Positions 36,968 to 45,772 of a stretch of 64,000 nucleotides of DNA are shown here, piece by piece. The stretch covers positions 1 to 64,000 of the forward strand of contig CAVZCK010000021.1 in NCBI GenBank assembly GCA_963773735.1, given 5' to 3'. The position numbers and the translations under genes were made by a program. Numbering within the stretch: position 1 is the first letter of the stretch; each line of letters opens with the position of its first letter. Below the pieces are notes generated by a model, which was not told where the DNA came from, did not search any database, and worked only from the letters and a program-made list of their open reading frames with translations. The DNA is from CAVZCK01 sp963773735 (GTDB taxonomy: Bacteria; Pseudomonadota; Alphaproteobacteria; Rhizobiales; Rhodomicrobiaceae).

Positions 36968-38005
36968 TTATGTTTCGGTGTTAGCTGAACAGGCCTTAGC
37001 TTTTATTGCAGACTCGATCGCCACGGGCTGGCGGCTCGATGCCGAGCGGCAGATCGCCTCCAGCGTGGCGATGTTGCCGATCTTCTCCGCGTCCGTGAAC
37101 GGATATTCGGCCTCGCCCTTCACCGCGCGGCCGAAGCGCTCGATATTGGCGCGCACCGTATCGGTCCATTCATAATCGCGCACATCGCGGCGCCCGTCGC
37201 GATGCTGGACGGTGAGGGTCGCCGGGCCCGGCGTGTCGGGATGGGTGTGGTTGCGCAACTCCGCCCAGGCCTCCGAGCCGAACACGGTGAAATCGATATA
37301 GAGCGGCGTCACCAGAATGGCATTGAGATGGCCGGTGGCGCCGGAGGCGAAACGGAGCTGCACGGTGAGCACATCGCCATTCTCTGGATAGGTGACGCGC
37401 GCGGCGGTCATCGTGAAAACCTCCGCGACCGGGCCGAAGAGATGCACGAAGGCGTCGGTCAGATGGATGCCCATGGCGGTCATGCCGGCGGCTGGGGCGT
37501 CTTTCGGCGCGGTGCGCCAGTCGCCGGGCGGGACGTTGGCCAGCTTGTCATGGCTGAAATCGGCCTCGACATGCATGATCGTGCCGAGCGCGCCTTCCCG
37601 GACGAGGCGCGCGATCTCGACCATGCCGGGCTCGTAGCGCCGCTCATGGCCGATGCCGAGCACCACGCCGGCTTCGTGGCAGGCGGCAACGCTGCGCTCG
37701 GCGTCGGCGCGGGTCAGCGCGAGCGGCTTTTCGCAGAACACATGCTTGCCGGCGGCAGCGGCGGCCAGCACCTGGCCGGTGTGCATGGAATGCGGCGTGG
37801 CGAGAAGGATGGCGTCGATCTCCGGGTCGGCAAAGACCTCATCGAGCTTTGAGCGGAAGGCAAGGCAATGCTCCTCGGCGAAGGCGGCGAGCGCCGGATT
37901 GATTTCAACGGCCGCTGTAATCTGCACCACTTCCGAGCCCGTAAGCCGCCGGACGATATGCTTGCCCCACCAGCCAAGGCCGGCAACTGCAGCACGTACG
38001 ACCAT
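36968..38005 (-). CDS. Gfo/Idh/MocA family oxidoreductase
   Basis: A 345-residue NAD(P)-dependent oxidoreductase: Rossmann motif AVAGLGWWGKHI, the conserved HVFCEKPLAL with the catalytic-site Lys, and a C-terminal beta-sheet domain (MGIHLTDAFVHLFG carries the substrate-binding His-Asp). Members act on sugars, inositols, dihydrodiols or other polyols and keto compounds. The start ATG 38005 is preceded by only a weak ribosome site. It stands alone between two intergenic repeats within the catabolic region. Confidence 0.88.
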   Translation of the reverse strand: MVVRAAVAGLGWWGKHIVRRLTGSEVVQITAAVEINPALAAFAEEHCLAFRSKLDEVFADPEIDAILLATPHSMHTGQVLAAAAAGKHVFCEKPLALTRADAERSVAACHEAGVVLGIGHERRYEPGMVEIARLVREGALGTIMHVEADFSHDKLANVPPGDWRTAPKDAPAAGMTAMGIHLTDAFVHLFGPVAEVFTMTAARVTYPENGDVLTVQLRFASGATGHLNAILVTPLYIDFTVFGSEAWAELRNHTHPDTPGPATLTVQHRDGRRDVRDYEWTDTVRANIERFGRAVKGEAEYPFTDAEKIGNIATLEAICRSASSRQPVAIESAIKAKACSANTET

Positions 38006-38067
38006 ACTCTAACTTTGCCCCCGTACACTGAATGTGTTGCGCTCGACGGACTCTGCCCGCGGAGACG

Positions 38068-38171
38068 CCCTCTCCCATGGGGAGAGGGTCGGGGTGAGGG
38101 GATAGGGTCTATCGGTGATCGTAACCCTCACCCGGAGTGCTGACGCATTGCCCTCTCCCCCTGGGAGAGGG
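38068..38171. repeat. Composite REP-like element, copy 1
   Basis: A CCCTCTCCC/GGGAGAGGG hairpin at each end flanks a central GGGTGAGGGG and CCCTCACCC pair. The same architecture recurs at 44286-44391. Confidence 0.6.
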
Positions 38172-38246
38172 CAATTCCCTGCCACGCCGGGGGCAGAGCG
38201 CATGAACGTCGGGGGATGTCGAAAGTGACAACTTAGGCATATCCTC

Positions 38247-39351
38247 TCACGCCGCCTGGCTTTTTTCGCCGATGGCGCGGTTGACGGCGGGCATCACCTT
38301 TTCCGCCATCAGCTCCATCGAGCGGATGCCGAGCCCCTTGTCGACCCAGTCGAAGCCGGCATAGAGCAGCGTGCCGAAATCTCCGACCGTCTCGCGGAAG
38401 GCGAGGAGATCGTCGGCGACCTTGTCCGGCGTGCCCCAGATGACGAGGTCGCCCACCGCGCCCTCGGTGGTGACGGATGAATCCGGCGCCTTCTGGTCGG
38501 CCTTGAACAGGTTCGCCCGGCCGTTCTTGACCAGCTTGGTCACCAGCGAATTGTGATAGTGGTAATAGGGCCCGCCCGGCTCGGTGGCATAGCGCTTCGC
38601 CGTTGCCAGATCCTCGGCGACGAAAATGCTCTTGGCGATGCGCCAATTGGCCGGATCGGCCTTGCGCCCGCCCTTCTCGCAGCCCTCGACATATCTTGGC
38701 CAATGCGACTTCACCCAGATCGGCAAGAGGAAATTCGCCGAGATCGGCTCCCAGCCGCGCGCGGCGGCCTCGGTGACGCCCTTGGAGAAGGGGGCGACCG
38801 CCGTCACCATGATCGGGGGATGCGGACGCTGATAGGGCTTGTGAATATAGCCCTGGCCGATGTCCTTGATGGTCTGCTGGGCGATCGAGATGGTCCAATA
38901 GTCGCCTTTGAGATCATAGGGCGGCTCGCCCGGCCCAGATGGCGAGGATGTGGTTGATCGCCTCGACGAACATCGCCGTGCGGTCCTTGTCGAGATTGCC
39001 GAACAGCTCGGCGTCGGAGAGAGGCCGCCCGGGCTGATGCCGAACAGGAAGCGCCCCTCGGCCATATGGTCGAGCATCGCCACCTCGGCGGCGACCATGG
39101 CCGGATGGTGGTTGGGCAGGTTGACCGTGCCGGTGCCGAGCTTGATGGTCTTGGTGTCGTTCAGCACCCAGGCGATGAAGATCAGCGCCCGAAGTGATGG
39201 TCTCGGCGGCATCGGTGATGTGCTCGCCGAAATAGCCCTCGGTGAAGCCCAGCCGGTCGGCGATCAGCGCCAGCTCGCGGTCCTCCCGAAACACCTCGGT
39301 GAGCTTGCGGCCGAGCGGGTGGATCGGCATGGTGAAAAAACCGAGTTTCAT
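38247..39351 (-). CDS. LLM-class flavin-dependent monooxygenase (about three frameshifts)
   Basis: About 368 residues of a luciferase-like (LLM) TIM-barrel monooxygenase. It starts MKLGFFTMPIHPLGRKLTEV, with LGFTEGYFGEHI and LPNHHPAMVAAEVAMLDHM following, a limonene-monooxygenase-like pattern. Breaks near 39185, 39030 and 38935 change the frame but leave all segments recognisable. LLM oxygenases use reduced FMN made by a separate reductase; that partner is encoded immediately upstream with overlapping stop and start codons (39348-39351). Likely substrates are cyclic or heteroaromatic compounds. Confidence 0.8.
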
Positions 39352-39911
39352 AGGCCTTCCCAATCCTGTGACCAGCTGGCGCTGTCCTTCGCCCCCGGCT
39401 CCTCGATCGCCGAGGGCAGGCAGAAGCGGCCGGCGCTGAAGATCAAGGGCTCGCCCTCGCGGTAGCTGGCGCGCATCACCCGGCCGAGAAAGATCATGTG
39501 ATCGCCGCCCTCGATGGTGGTCTCGGTGCGGCATTCGAAGCTGGCGAGGCACCCGGTGAGGAGCGGCGCGCCATGCAGCCCTGGCTCGAAGGGAATGTCT
39601 TCGAATTTGTCGAGCCGCGGCGTGGCGAAATGCCGGCAGAGCCCATGCTGGCTGGCGGCGAGGATGTTGACGGCGAAATGCTCGGCGGCAAGGAAGCTGG
39701 CGAAGGAGGGCGCCGCGCGCTTCAGGCTCCAGGAGACGAGCGGCGGGTCGAGCGAGACGGCGGCGAAGGAGTTCGCCGTCAGCCCTTCGAGCTTGCCCGA
39801 AGGGGTGCGCGTGGTGATCACCGTGACGCCGGTGGCAAAGCGGCCGAGCGCATTGCGCAAATGGCGCTCGTCGATCGGCTGTTTGACCGTCTCCGGCATA
39901 TGCACCGTCAT
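39348..39911 (-). CDS. Flavin reductase family protein (FMN-binding)
   Basis: A 187-residue flavin:NADH reductase of the HpaC/DszD-like split-barrel family: LRNALGRFATGVTVITTR, EGLTANSFAAVSLDPPLVSW and a C-terminal HMIFLGRVM strand. It supplies reduced FMN to two-component monooxygenases, here most obviously the LLM enzyme whose start codon overlaps its stop. ATG 39911 is chosen; an ATG four codons later (39899) is an alternative, and the longer open frame upstream looks non-coding. Confidence 0.9.
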   Translation of the reverse strand: MTVHMPETVKQPIDERHLRNALGRFATGVTVITTRTPSGKLEGLTANSFAAVSLDPPLVSWSLKRAAPSFASFLAAEHFAVNILAASQHGLCRHFATPRLDKFEDIPFEPGLHGAPLLTGCLASFECRTETTIEGGDHMIFLGRVMRASYREGEPLIFSAGRFCLPSAIEEPGAKDSASWSQDWEGL

Positions 39912-40040
39912 TCCTGTCCGCTTCCTCCCGATCCCCGGGCGGCGCGCGGCCCGCCCCACCCTCAATCGAAAGTACGTGCGGCGCCAGCACTGGCCCAATA
40001 ATATGTTGTGCTGCGCTTGATTAGAAAATTTGATGCGGGT

Positions 40041-40933
40041 CTAGGTGTGCTTGCCGCGATCCAGCCAGAAGACCGGCAGATGGATCGGATCGCCGCTGCC
40101 AAGCCCAGCCGCTTCCGCCTGCGCGTAGCATTTGGCGGTCGCTTCGACGACAGGCACCTCGACGCCGAGGCTTTTGGCGAAGGCCAGCATGATGCCGAGA
40201 TCCTTGTTCGCGGCGCCGATGCTGAAGCCGGGCGTCTTGCGGTCCTCACCGGCGAGCAGCTTGGCGAGATCGGGCCCGCGGCCCTTCATGGCCGTCGGCG
40301 TGCCGGAGGTGTCGGAGAGGATGTCGATCAGCCGCGCCGGCGGCAGGCCGAGCGGCTTGGCTAAGCGACAGCGCCTCGCCGAGCGCCTGCCAATAGACCA
40401 TCAGCGGCAGATTGACGGCGAGCTTCATCTTCTGCCCCGGCGCCGACCGGGCCGACATGCTCGACGCGGCGGCAGAGCTGTTCGAGCACCGGCCGCGCGG
40501 CCGCCATATCCTCCTCGCTTCCTCCGGCAAGGCCGAGCAGCTTGCCCTCGCGCGCCGGCCCGACTGTGCCGCCGACCGGGCATTCGACGAAGCGCCCGCC
40601 GCACGCGGCGACATCGCGGGCAAGTTTCTCTTCGGTCTCGGGCATGACGGTGCTCATGTCGATCACCAGCTTGCCAGACAGATCGGCGGAGAGAAGACCG
40701 TTCGCGCCGCGATAGACCGCATCGAGGGCGGCGTCATTGAGCAGCATGGTGATGATGCATTCGCACGGTGCCGCCAGCGAAGCGGGAGACTGCGCGGCCG
40801 TCGCGCCAAGGCCGATCAGCGGCGCGGTCTTGGCCGCATCGCGGTTCCAGACCAGCACCGCATGGCCCAATCCCAACAGCCGGTGTGCCATCGCCGAGCC
40901 CATCCGGCCCATTCCGCAAATACCGATTTTCAT
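40041..40933 (-). CDS. NAD(P)-dependent 3-hydroxyisobutyrate dehydrogenase-like oxidoreductase (two frameshifts)
   Basis: About 297 residues: Rossmann GMGRMGSAMAHRL, the DMSTVMPET turn, the substrate loop VECPVGGTVGPAREGKL, then, after a break near 40440, QKMKLAVNLPLMVYWQALGEAL with the catalytic Lys and Asn. A second break near 40365 precedes the helical C-terminal domain. It belongs to the same family as the gene at 31975-32844 but is clearly different in sequence. It is followed on the same strand by the branched-chain-type transporter genes. Confidence 0.82.
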
Positions 40934-40979
40934 GTCGCCTCCTCATCTAAGCAGTGCAGGGGTTTCGTTAATGGGCGAA

Positions 40980-41738
40980 TTACGCCGCGCAAGACGCCTG
41001 GTAAACACCAAGATTCTGCGTAATTAGCTCTTCATTGGCGGTGACTTCTTCAACCCGGCCGTCAAAGACGACGCGACCGGTGTTCAGGATCACCACGTGA
41101 TCCGCAAGCGCAAGCGCCAATCGGCTGTTCTGCTCGACCAGAACGAGCGATTGCCCCTCGGTCTTCAGCTTGGCAATGGTGCGCCCGACTTCGGCGACGA
41201 TCAGCGGCGCCAGGCCCTCGGAGGGTTCATCAAGCAGCAGCACGCTCGGATTGCCCATCAGCGCGCGGCCGATGGCAAGCATTTGCTGCTCGCCGCCGGA
41301 CAGCGATCCGGCAAGTTGGCCGCGCCGCTCCGCTAATTGTGGAAAGAGCTGGAAAATCCCATCGAGGGTCCAGGGCCGCGCCGTCGTGCCTGCCCGCTGT
41401 TCGGCGATCGCGAGATTTTCGCGCACCGACAGCGAAGGAAAGACGCGACGCCCCTGCGGCACGAGGCCCACGCCGGCGCGGCAAATCTTCTCAGGCGGCA
41501 GACCGGCGATCTCCCGGCCGAACAGCGTAATGCTCCCGCCCCGCGGCGGCAGCAGGCCCATGATGCTGGAGATGCAGGTGGTCTTGCCGGCGCCGTTGCG
41601 GCCGAGCAGCGCCAGCACCTCGCCCGCACGCAGCCCGAAGCCCACGCCATGCAGCACATGGCTGTCGCCGTAATAGGCTTCGAGCCGGTCGAGACGCAGC
41701 GCGTCAGGGGCCAAGATAGACCTCCCGCGTTCTTGCAT
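40980..41738 (-). CDS. livF: Branched-chain amino acid-type ABC transporter ATP-binding protein (LivF)
   Basis: A 252-residue ATPase with Walker A GRNGAGKTT, signature SLSGGEQQM, Walker B VLLLDEPSEGLAP and the LivF-typical VEQNSRLAL switch region. It is one of the two ATPases of a LIV/HAAT importer. It overlaps the upstream LivM-LivG fusion by 35 bases. HAAT systems next to catabolic genes often import aromatic acids or other small carboxylates rather than leucine. Confidence 0.93.
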   Translation of the reverse strand: MQERGRSILAPDALRLDRLEAYYGDSHVLHGVGFGLRAGEVLALLGRNGAGKTTCISSIMGLLPPRGGSITLFGREIAGLPPEKICRAGVGLVPQGRRVFPSLSVRENLAIAEQRAGTTARPWTLDGIFQLFPQLAERRGQLAGSLSGGEQQMLAIGRALMGNPSVLLLDEPSEGLAPLIVAEVGRTIAKLKTEGQSLVLVEQNSRLALALADHVVILNTGRVVFDGRVEEVTANEELITQNLGVYQASCAA

Positions 41739-43386
41739 CGGCGATGACGGCGTCGCGCTCGCCGTCGATGATTACCCGGCCATAATGGAGCAGGGTCACG
41801 GTCTCGGCGAGGTCGAGGGCCGTGTCCATGTCGTGCTCGATCATGACGACAGTGGTTTCATGCGGGATGGCGGCCAGAAGCGCCTTGATCGCTGTTCGCT
41901 CTTCGCTCGACAGGCCGGCCAGCGGTTCATCGAGCAGCAGCACGCGGGGTTTTTGCGCAAGGGCCATGGCAATTTCAACCCGGCGCCTCTCGCCATAGGC
42001 AATTTCAGAGACACGTGCGCCGGCAAGATCGGCCAGGCCCACCAGGTCGAGAATGCGGCGCGCCTCGCGATGCAGCCCTGCATAGAACGACAGCGGCCGG
42101 AACATATTCCAGCGCGCGGCCTTCAGGCCCAAAAGGCCGAGCGTGATGTTGTGCTCCAGCGTGTCCTTCGGAAACAGCGTGATGATCTGATAGGTGCGCG
42201 ACAGGCCCAGATGAGCGCGCCGGTGCGGGCGCAGGCGCGTCACGTCCCGGCCAAACAGCAGAATGCGGCCCGATGTCGGCCGGTCATCGCCCGTGATCTG
42301 ATTGAAGAGGGTGGTTTTGCCGGCGCCATTGGGGCCGATGATCAGCCGGCGCTCGCCGGGCATGATCTTCAGCGAGACATCCTGTGTCGCCGGAATGCCG
42401 CCAAAGAATTTCCGCAGCTTGACGATTTCGAGGGCGGGCGTGGCGATGCTCATAGCTTCGTCCGCCCGCTTGCGGAATAAGAGCCGCTGCAGCCCCGGCA
42501 CGATGCCCTCCGGCATGACCAGCACGATGAACAGGAAGACGAAGCCCAAGAGCATGTTCCAGCGTTCGATGTAGGCCGAGGCATAGTTCTTCAGCAGAAC
42601 GAGCAGCGCCGCGCCGACGACCGGGCCGCCGAGCGTCCCCGCGCCGCCGGCGATCACGCCCAGGAGCCCCTCGGCCGAGACGGTGATGGAGAGCGAGGTG
42701 GGGTGGATGAACTTGTGGTAGTAGACATAGAGCAGACCCGCCACGCCGCCCCAGAAGCCGGCATAGACGAAGGTGATCCAGCGGATCAGCCAGACATTAT
42801 GGCCGAGCGCGGCCATGCGGTTCGCCTGATCGCGCGTGCCCTTCAGCGCGGAGCCGAAGGCCGAGGAGACAAACACGCCCATCATTGCAAAGGCGATGGC
42901 GAAGACGATCAGCGTGAACCAGTAGAACGGCTCCGCCTCGGTCAGTGCGATGCCGAAGGGCCGTGGCCGCAGCACGCCAGGCAGGCCGTTGTCCCCTCCG
43001 GTCAGCCAAGCCCAGCGGTACGCGAGCCCCCAGAGCACCTGCGACAGGGCGAGCGTGATCATCAGGAAGCCGAGCCCGGTCGCGCGCAGGGCGATCAGGC
43101 CGAAGAAGGCGGCCATCACGACGGTCGCGGCGATCGCCAGCGCGGCGGCGGGCAGCGCGGCGATGCCGAGCCGCGTCGTCGTCCAGGCGGCGGCATAGGC
43201 GGCAAAGCCGAGAAAGGCGGCATGGCCGAGCGAGGTCAGGCCGGCATAGCCGACAAGCAGGTTGAGGCTGAGAGCAAAAATCGCCGCAATCAGGATCTGG
43301 CTGCCGAGATTGACGTAGAATTCGCCGGCGAAAAACGGAAACGCGATCAGCGCGGCGGCGAGCAGGATGGCGGCAAGGCGCCTCAT
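41704..43386 (-). CDS. Fused LivM permease and LivG ATP-binding protein
   Basis: A single undamaged 560-residue frame. Residues 1 to about 300 are a LivM permease (eight or more hydrophobic helices; LNLLVGYAGLTSLGHAAFLG near the start). From about residue 315 a LivG-type ATPase follows, with Walker A GPNGAGKTT, signature AYGERRRVEIAMAL, Walker B VLLLDEPLAGLSSEE and IEHDMDTAL. Permease-ATPase fusions of this kind occur in some HAAT systems. Together with LivH, LivF and the binding protein it makes a complete importer. Confidence 0.93.
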   Translation of the reverse strand: MRRLAAILLAAALIAFPFFAGEFYVNLGSQILIAAIFALSLNLLVGYAGLTSLGHAAFLGFAAYAAAWTTTRLGIAALPAAALAIAATVVMAAFFGLIALRATGLGFLMITLALSQVLWGLAYRWAWLTGGDNGLPGVLRPRPFGIALTEAEPFYWFTLIVFAIAFAMMGVFVSSAFGSALKGTRDQANRMAALGHNVWLIRWITFVYAGFWGGVAGLLYVYYHKFIHPTSLSITVSAEGLLGVIAGGAGTLGGPVVGAALLVLLKNYASAYIERWNMLLGFVFLFIVLVMPEGIVPGLQRLLFRKRADEAMSIATPALEIVKLRKFFGGIPATQDVSLKIMPGERRLIIGPNGAGKTTLFNQITGDDRPTSGRILLFGRDVTRLRPHRRAHLGLSRTYQIITLFPKDTLEHNITLGLLGLKAARWNMFRPLSFYAGLHREARRILDLVGLADLAGARVSEIAYGERRRVEIAMALAQKPRVLLLDEPLAGLSSEERTAIKALLAAIPHETTVVMIEHDMDTALDLAETVTLLHYGRVIIDGERDAVIADARTREVYLGP

Positions 43387-44249
43387 GCGCCTCTCCTGCC
43401 GAACAGGCCCTGCGGGCGGAAGGCGATGACGACGATCATCGGCAGGAACAGGATGATATAGGCAAGGTCGGGAAAGCGTGCCGTGCCAAAGGTGTAGATG
43501 AAACCGATGATGAAACTGCCGACGAACGCGCCGAGCAGGCTGCCGACGCCGCCGAGGATGACGACAATCAGTGCCAGCGGCAGCATGTCGGCGTCAAGGC
43601 CGGGATAGGCGGACAGGATCGGGCCGCCGAGAACGCCGCCAACCCCGGCTATGCCGGCGCCGAGGCAGAACACGGCAGTGAACAGCTTTGAGATCGGGAT
43701 GCCGATCGCCCGCGCCATGTCCATATCGTCGACCCCGGCGCGGATCATGGCGCCGATCCGCGTCCGCTCCAGAAGCAGATAGAGTGCCATCGCCGCGACA
43801 ATGGCGCAGCCGACGACGACCAGCCGGTAAGTCGGGAAGACGATGCCGGCGACGCGAACCGGCGCCTGGAGGTTTTCGGGCGTCGGCACGGGTATCGGAT
43901 CGCCGCCCCAGATCATCAGGCAGGCATCGGCGATGATGAAGGCAACACCGAGCGTAACCAGCACCTGGCCGAGCGGATTGCCCCCGAGCCGCCGCAGCAC
44001 GAAGCGTTCGAGCAAGCCGCCGACCGCGGCCACGGTCAGTCCGGCGAGCACCGCGGCCGACCACAGGTCGACGCCCTCGATGCTGCGGATGGCGCTCGCT
44101 CCGACATAGGCCCCCAGCATGAAAAAGGCGCCGTGGGTCAGATTGGCGATCCGCATCAGCCCGAAGATCAGGGAGAAGCCGGAAGCAAGAAGAAAAAGCA
44201 GGCCGCCGAATGCGAGGCTGTTCAGCGTCTGAATGATCCAGATTTGCAT
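43383..44249 (-). CDS. livH: Branched-chain amino acid-type ABC transporter permease (LivH)
   Basis: A 288-residue inner-membrane permease with about eight helices, starting MQIWIIQTLNSLAFGGLLFL and containing the conserved LMRIANLTHGAFFMLGAYVG and EAA-like region RAGVDDMDMARAIGI. ATG 44249 is the true start; the open frame continues 40 codons upstream only because it reads through a REP-like repeat. It overlaps the LivM-LivG fusion gene by four bases. Confidence 0.92.
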   Translation of the reverse strand: MQIWIIQTLNSLAFGGLLFLLASGFSLIFGLMRIANLTHGAFFMLGAYVGASAIRSIEGVDLWSAAVLAGLTVAAVGGLLERFVLRRLGGNPLGQVLVTLGVAFIIADACLMIWGGDPIPVPTPENLQAPVRVAGIVFPTYRLVVVGCAIVAAMALYLLLERTRIGAMIRAGVDDMDMARAIGIPISKLFTAVFCLGAGIAGVGGVLGGPILSAYPGLDADMLPLALIVVILGGVGSLLGAFVGSFIIGFIYTFGTARFPDLAYIILFLPMIVVIAFRPQGLFGRRGA

Positions 44250-44285
44250 CGCCTGCCGCTCGAACCCATGCAGTGCCGTTGTCTC

Positions 44286-44391
44286 GCCCTCTCCCATAGG
44301 GGAGGGCGAACGCGCAGCGTCCGGGTGAGGGGTTATGGATTCACCGTTGGGTCTGATCCCCTCACCCAACCCTCTCCCTATGGGAGAGGGC
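44286..44391. repeat. Composite REP-like element, copy 2
   Basis: Same design as 38068-38171: end hairpins CCCTCTCCC/GGGAGAGGG (one slightly decayed) with GGGTGAGGGG and CCCTCACCC between them. It lies between the binding-protein gene and livH, where it could form the stable mRNA end that raises binding-protein expression. Confidence 0.6.
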
Positions 44392-44452
44392 TATTTCGTG
44401 CCCAGTTTCGAGGCCAGAGACTGATGGCCTCGTTGGCGTCGCATAACGCCGC

Positions 44453-45697
44453 TCAATTCTCCAAATTTTTGGCCGGCGGATAGTCGCGCGAATAGACCGG
44501 CTGCGCCAGGAACCATTTCGGATCATAGGTCCAGAACTGGCTGACATTCGGATAGGTCTTGATGATCGAGTTGACGAGGCGGCCTTCCTTGCGGGTGACC
44601 TTGCGGATATAGACGTTGCCGACCACATTTCCGTACTCGTCGAACTTGACCGGCCCGCGCACCGTCTCGACATTGGTGGCGCGCAGCGCCTTCATCAGAT
44701 CCTGCTTGTCCTCGATCTTGCCGCCGACGGCCTTCATCGCCGCTTCGAGCACGGCGCCTTCCGTATAGGTGGCGGCGGCGTAAAAGCCCGGATCATAGCC
44801 GAATTGCTTGCGGAAGGCCGCAGCGAAGACCTTGTTGAGCGGATTGTCGATCTCGGCGGAATACCAGCAGGTGGTGATGATGCCGAGCGCCTCATCGCCC
44901 ATATTGCGCAGGACCGCTTCATCGAGCGCCGTCATGCCGCCGACCAGCGCGATGGTGCCCTTGAGGCCGTATTCGTTGAACTGGCGGACGAAACGGAAGC
45001 CGTTCGAGCCGGCAAAGCCGAGGAAGATGGCGTCGGCTTTCTTGAGCTGGGCGATATAGGTGCCGTAGTCCGGCGCCGTCAGCGGCGGCAGCAGTTTTTG
45101 GATGATCTTGCCGCCATTATCCTCGAAAACGCGCTGGAAGCCGGCGATCATCTCATGGCCATAGGCGATATCGTCGGCGATGGTGATCATCCGCTTATAG
45201 CCGAGCTCCTTGGCGCAATAATCGGCGAGCGGTTGCGCACATTGCGAGGAGGTCGAAGTGCCGCGCACGAACCAGGGATTCGGCTTCCGCTGGGTCATGT
45301 CCTCCGCCGCTGCGACGGAGAGCGTCGGCATTTGTTGGGCACGAATGTAGTCATCGATCGCCAGCGCCTCGAAAGCCGCCAGCGGGCCGATCAGGGCTTG
45401 CACCTTGTCCTTCTCGACAAGTTCCTGAGTCTTGGAGCGCGCAGTGGCTGGGACGCCGGCCGTATCGGCGACGGTCAGCTCGACCTTGCGTCCGGCGAGC
45501 GCGTTGTTGCGGTCCTTGAGAAACATGATAAGCGCGCGTTCCATGTCGAGACCGCCGGACGCGAGCGGCCCGGTCTTGACGGTCAGCAACCCGACCCGGG
45601 CCGCCTCCGTTCCTTGCGCAAACACTGCGGGCGCGGCGGCGGCTGCAAGACCGGCCCCCGCGATCCCCTTGACGAAAGTACGACGTGAGATCCTCAT
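44453..45697 (-). CDS. ABC transporter substrate-binding protein, LivK/HAAT family
   Basis: A 414-residue periplasmic binding protein with a Tat-like signal (SRRTFVKGIAGAGLAAAAA, residues 4-22). The type-I periplasmic fold is visible from VGLLTVKTGPLASGGLDMER onward (ligand-binding domain of the leucine/aromatic class). It is the first gene of the transporter operon: binding protein, LivH, LivM-LivG, LivF. Related proteins bind benzoates, amides or short organic acids, so the ligand need not be an amino acid. Confidence 0.9.
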   Translation of the reverse strand: MRISRRTFVKGIAGAGLAAAAAPAVFAQGTEAARVGLLTVKTGPLASGGLDMERALIMFLKDRNNALAGRKVELTVADTAGVPATARSKTQELVEKDKVQALIGPLAAFEALAIDDYIRAQQMPTLSVAAAEDMTQRKPNPWFVRGTSTSSQCAQPLADYCAKELGYKRMITIADDIAYGHEMIAGFQRVFEDNGGKIIQKLLPPLTAPDYGTYIAQLKKADAIFLGFAGSNGFRFVRQFNEYGLKGTIALVGGMTALDEAVLRNMGDEALGIITTCWYSAEIDNPLNKVFAAAFRKQFGYDPGFYAAATYTEGAVLEAAMKAVGGKIEDKQDLMKALRATNVETVRGPVKFDEYGNVVGNVYIRKVTRKEGRLVNSIIKTYPNVSQFWTYDPKWFLAQPVYSRDYPPAKNLEN

Positions 45698-45772
45698 GGC
45701 TTTGGCTCCTCCTAGCGTTTCTTCTCATTGGCGTTACTGCCGCTTATCATTATTCGGCCGTTGTGGCTGTCT

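Noticed and set aside
44250..44369. Forty-codon N-terminal extension of LivH
   Set aside because: It reads through the REP-like repeat at 44286-44391; the conserved permease starts at ATG 44249.
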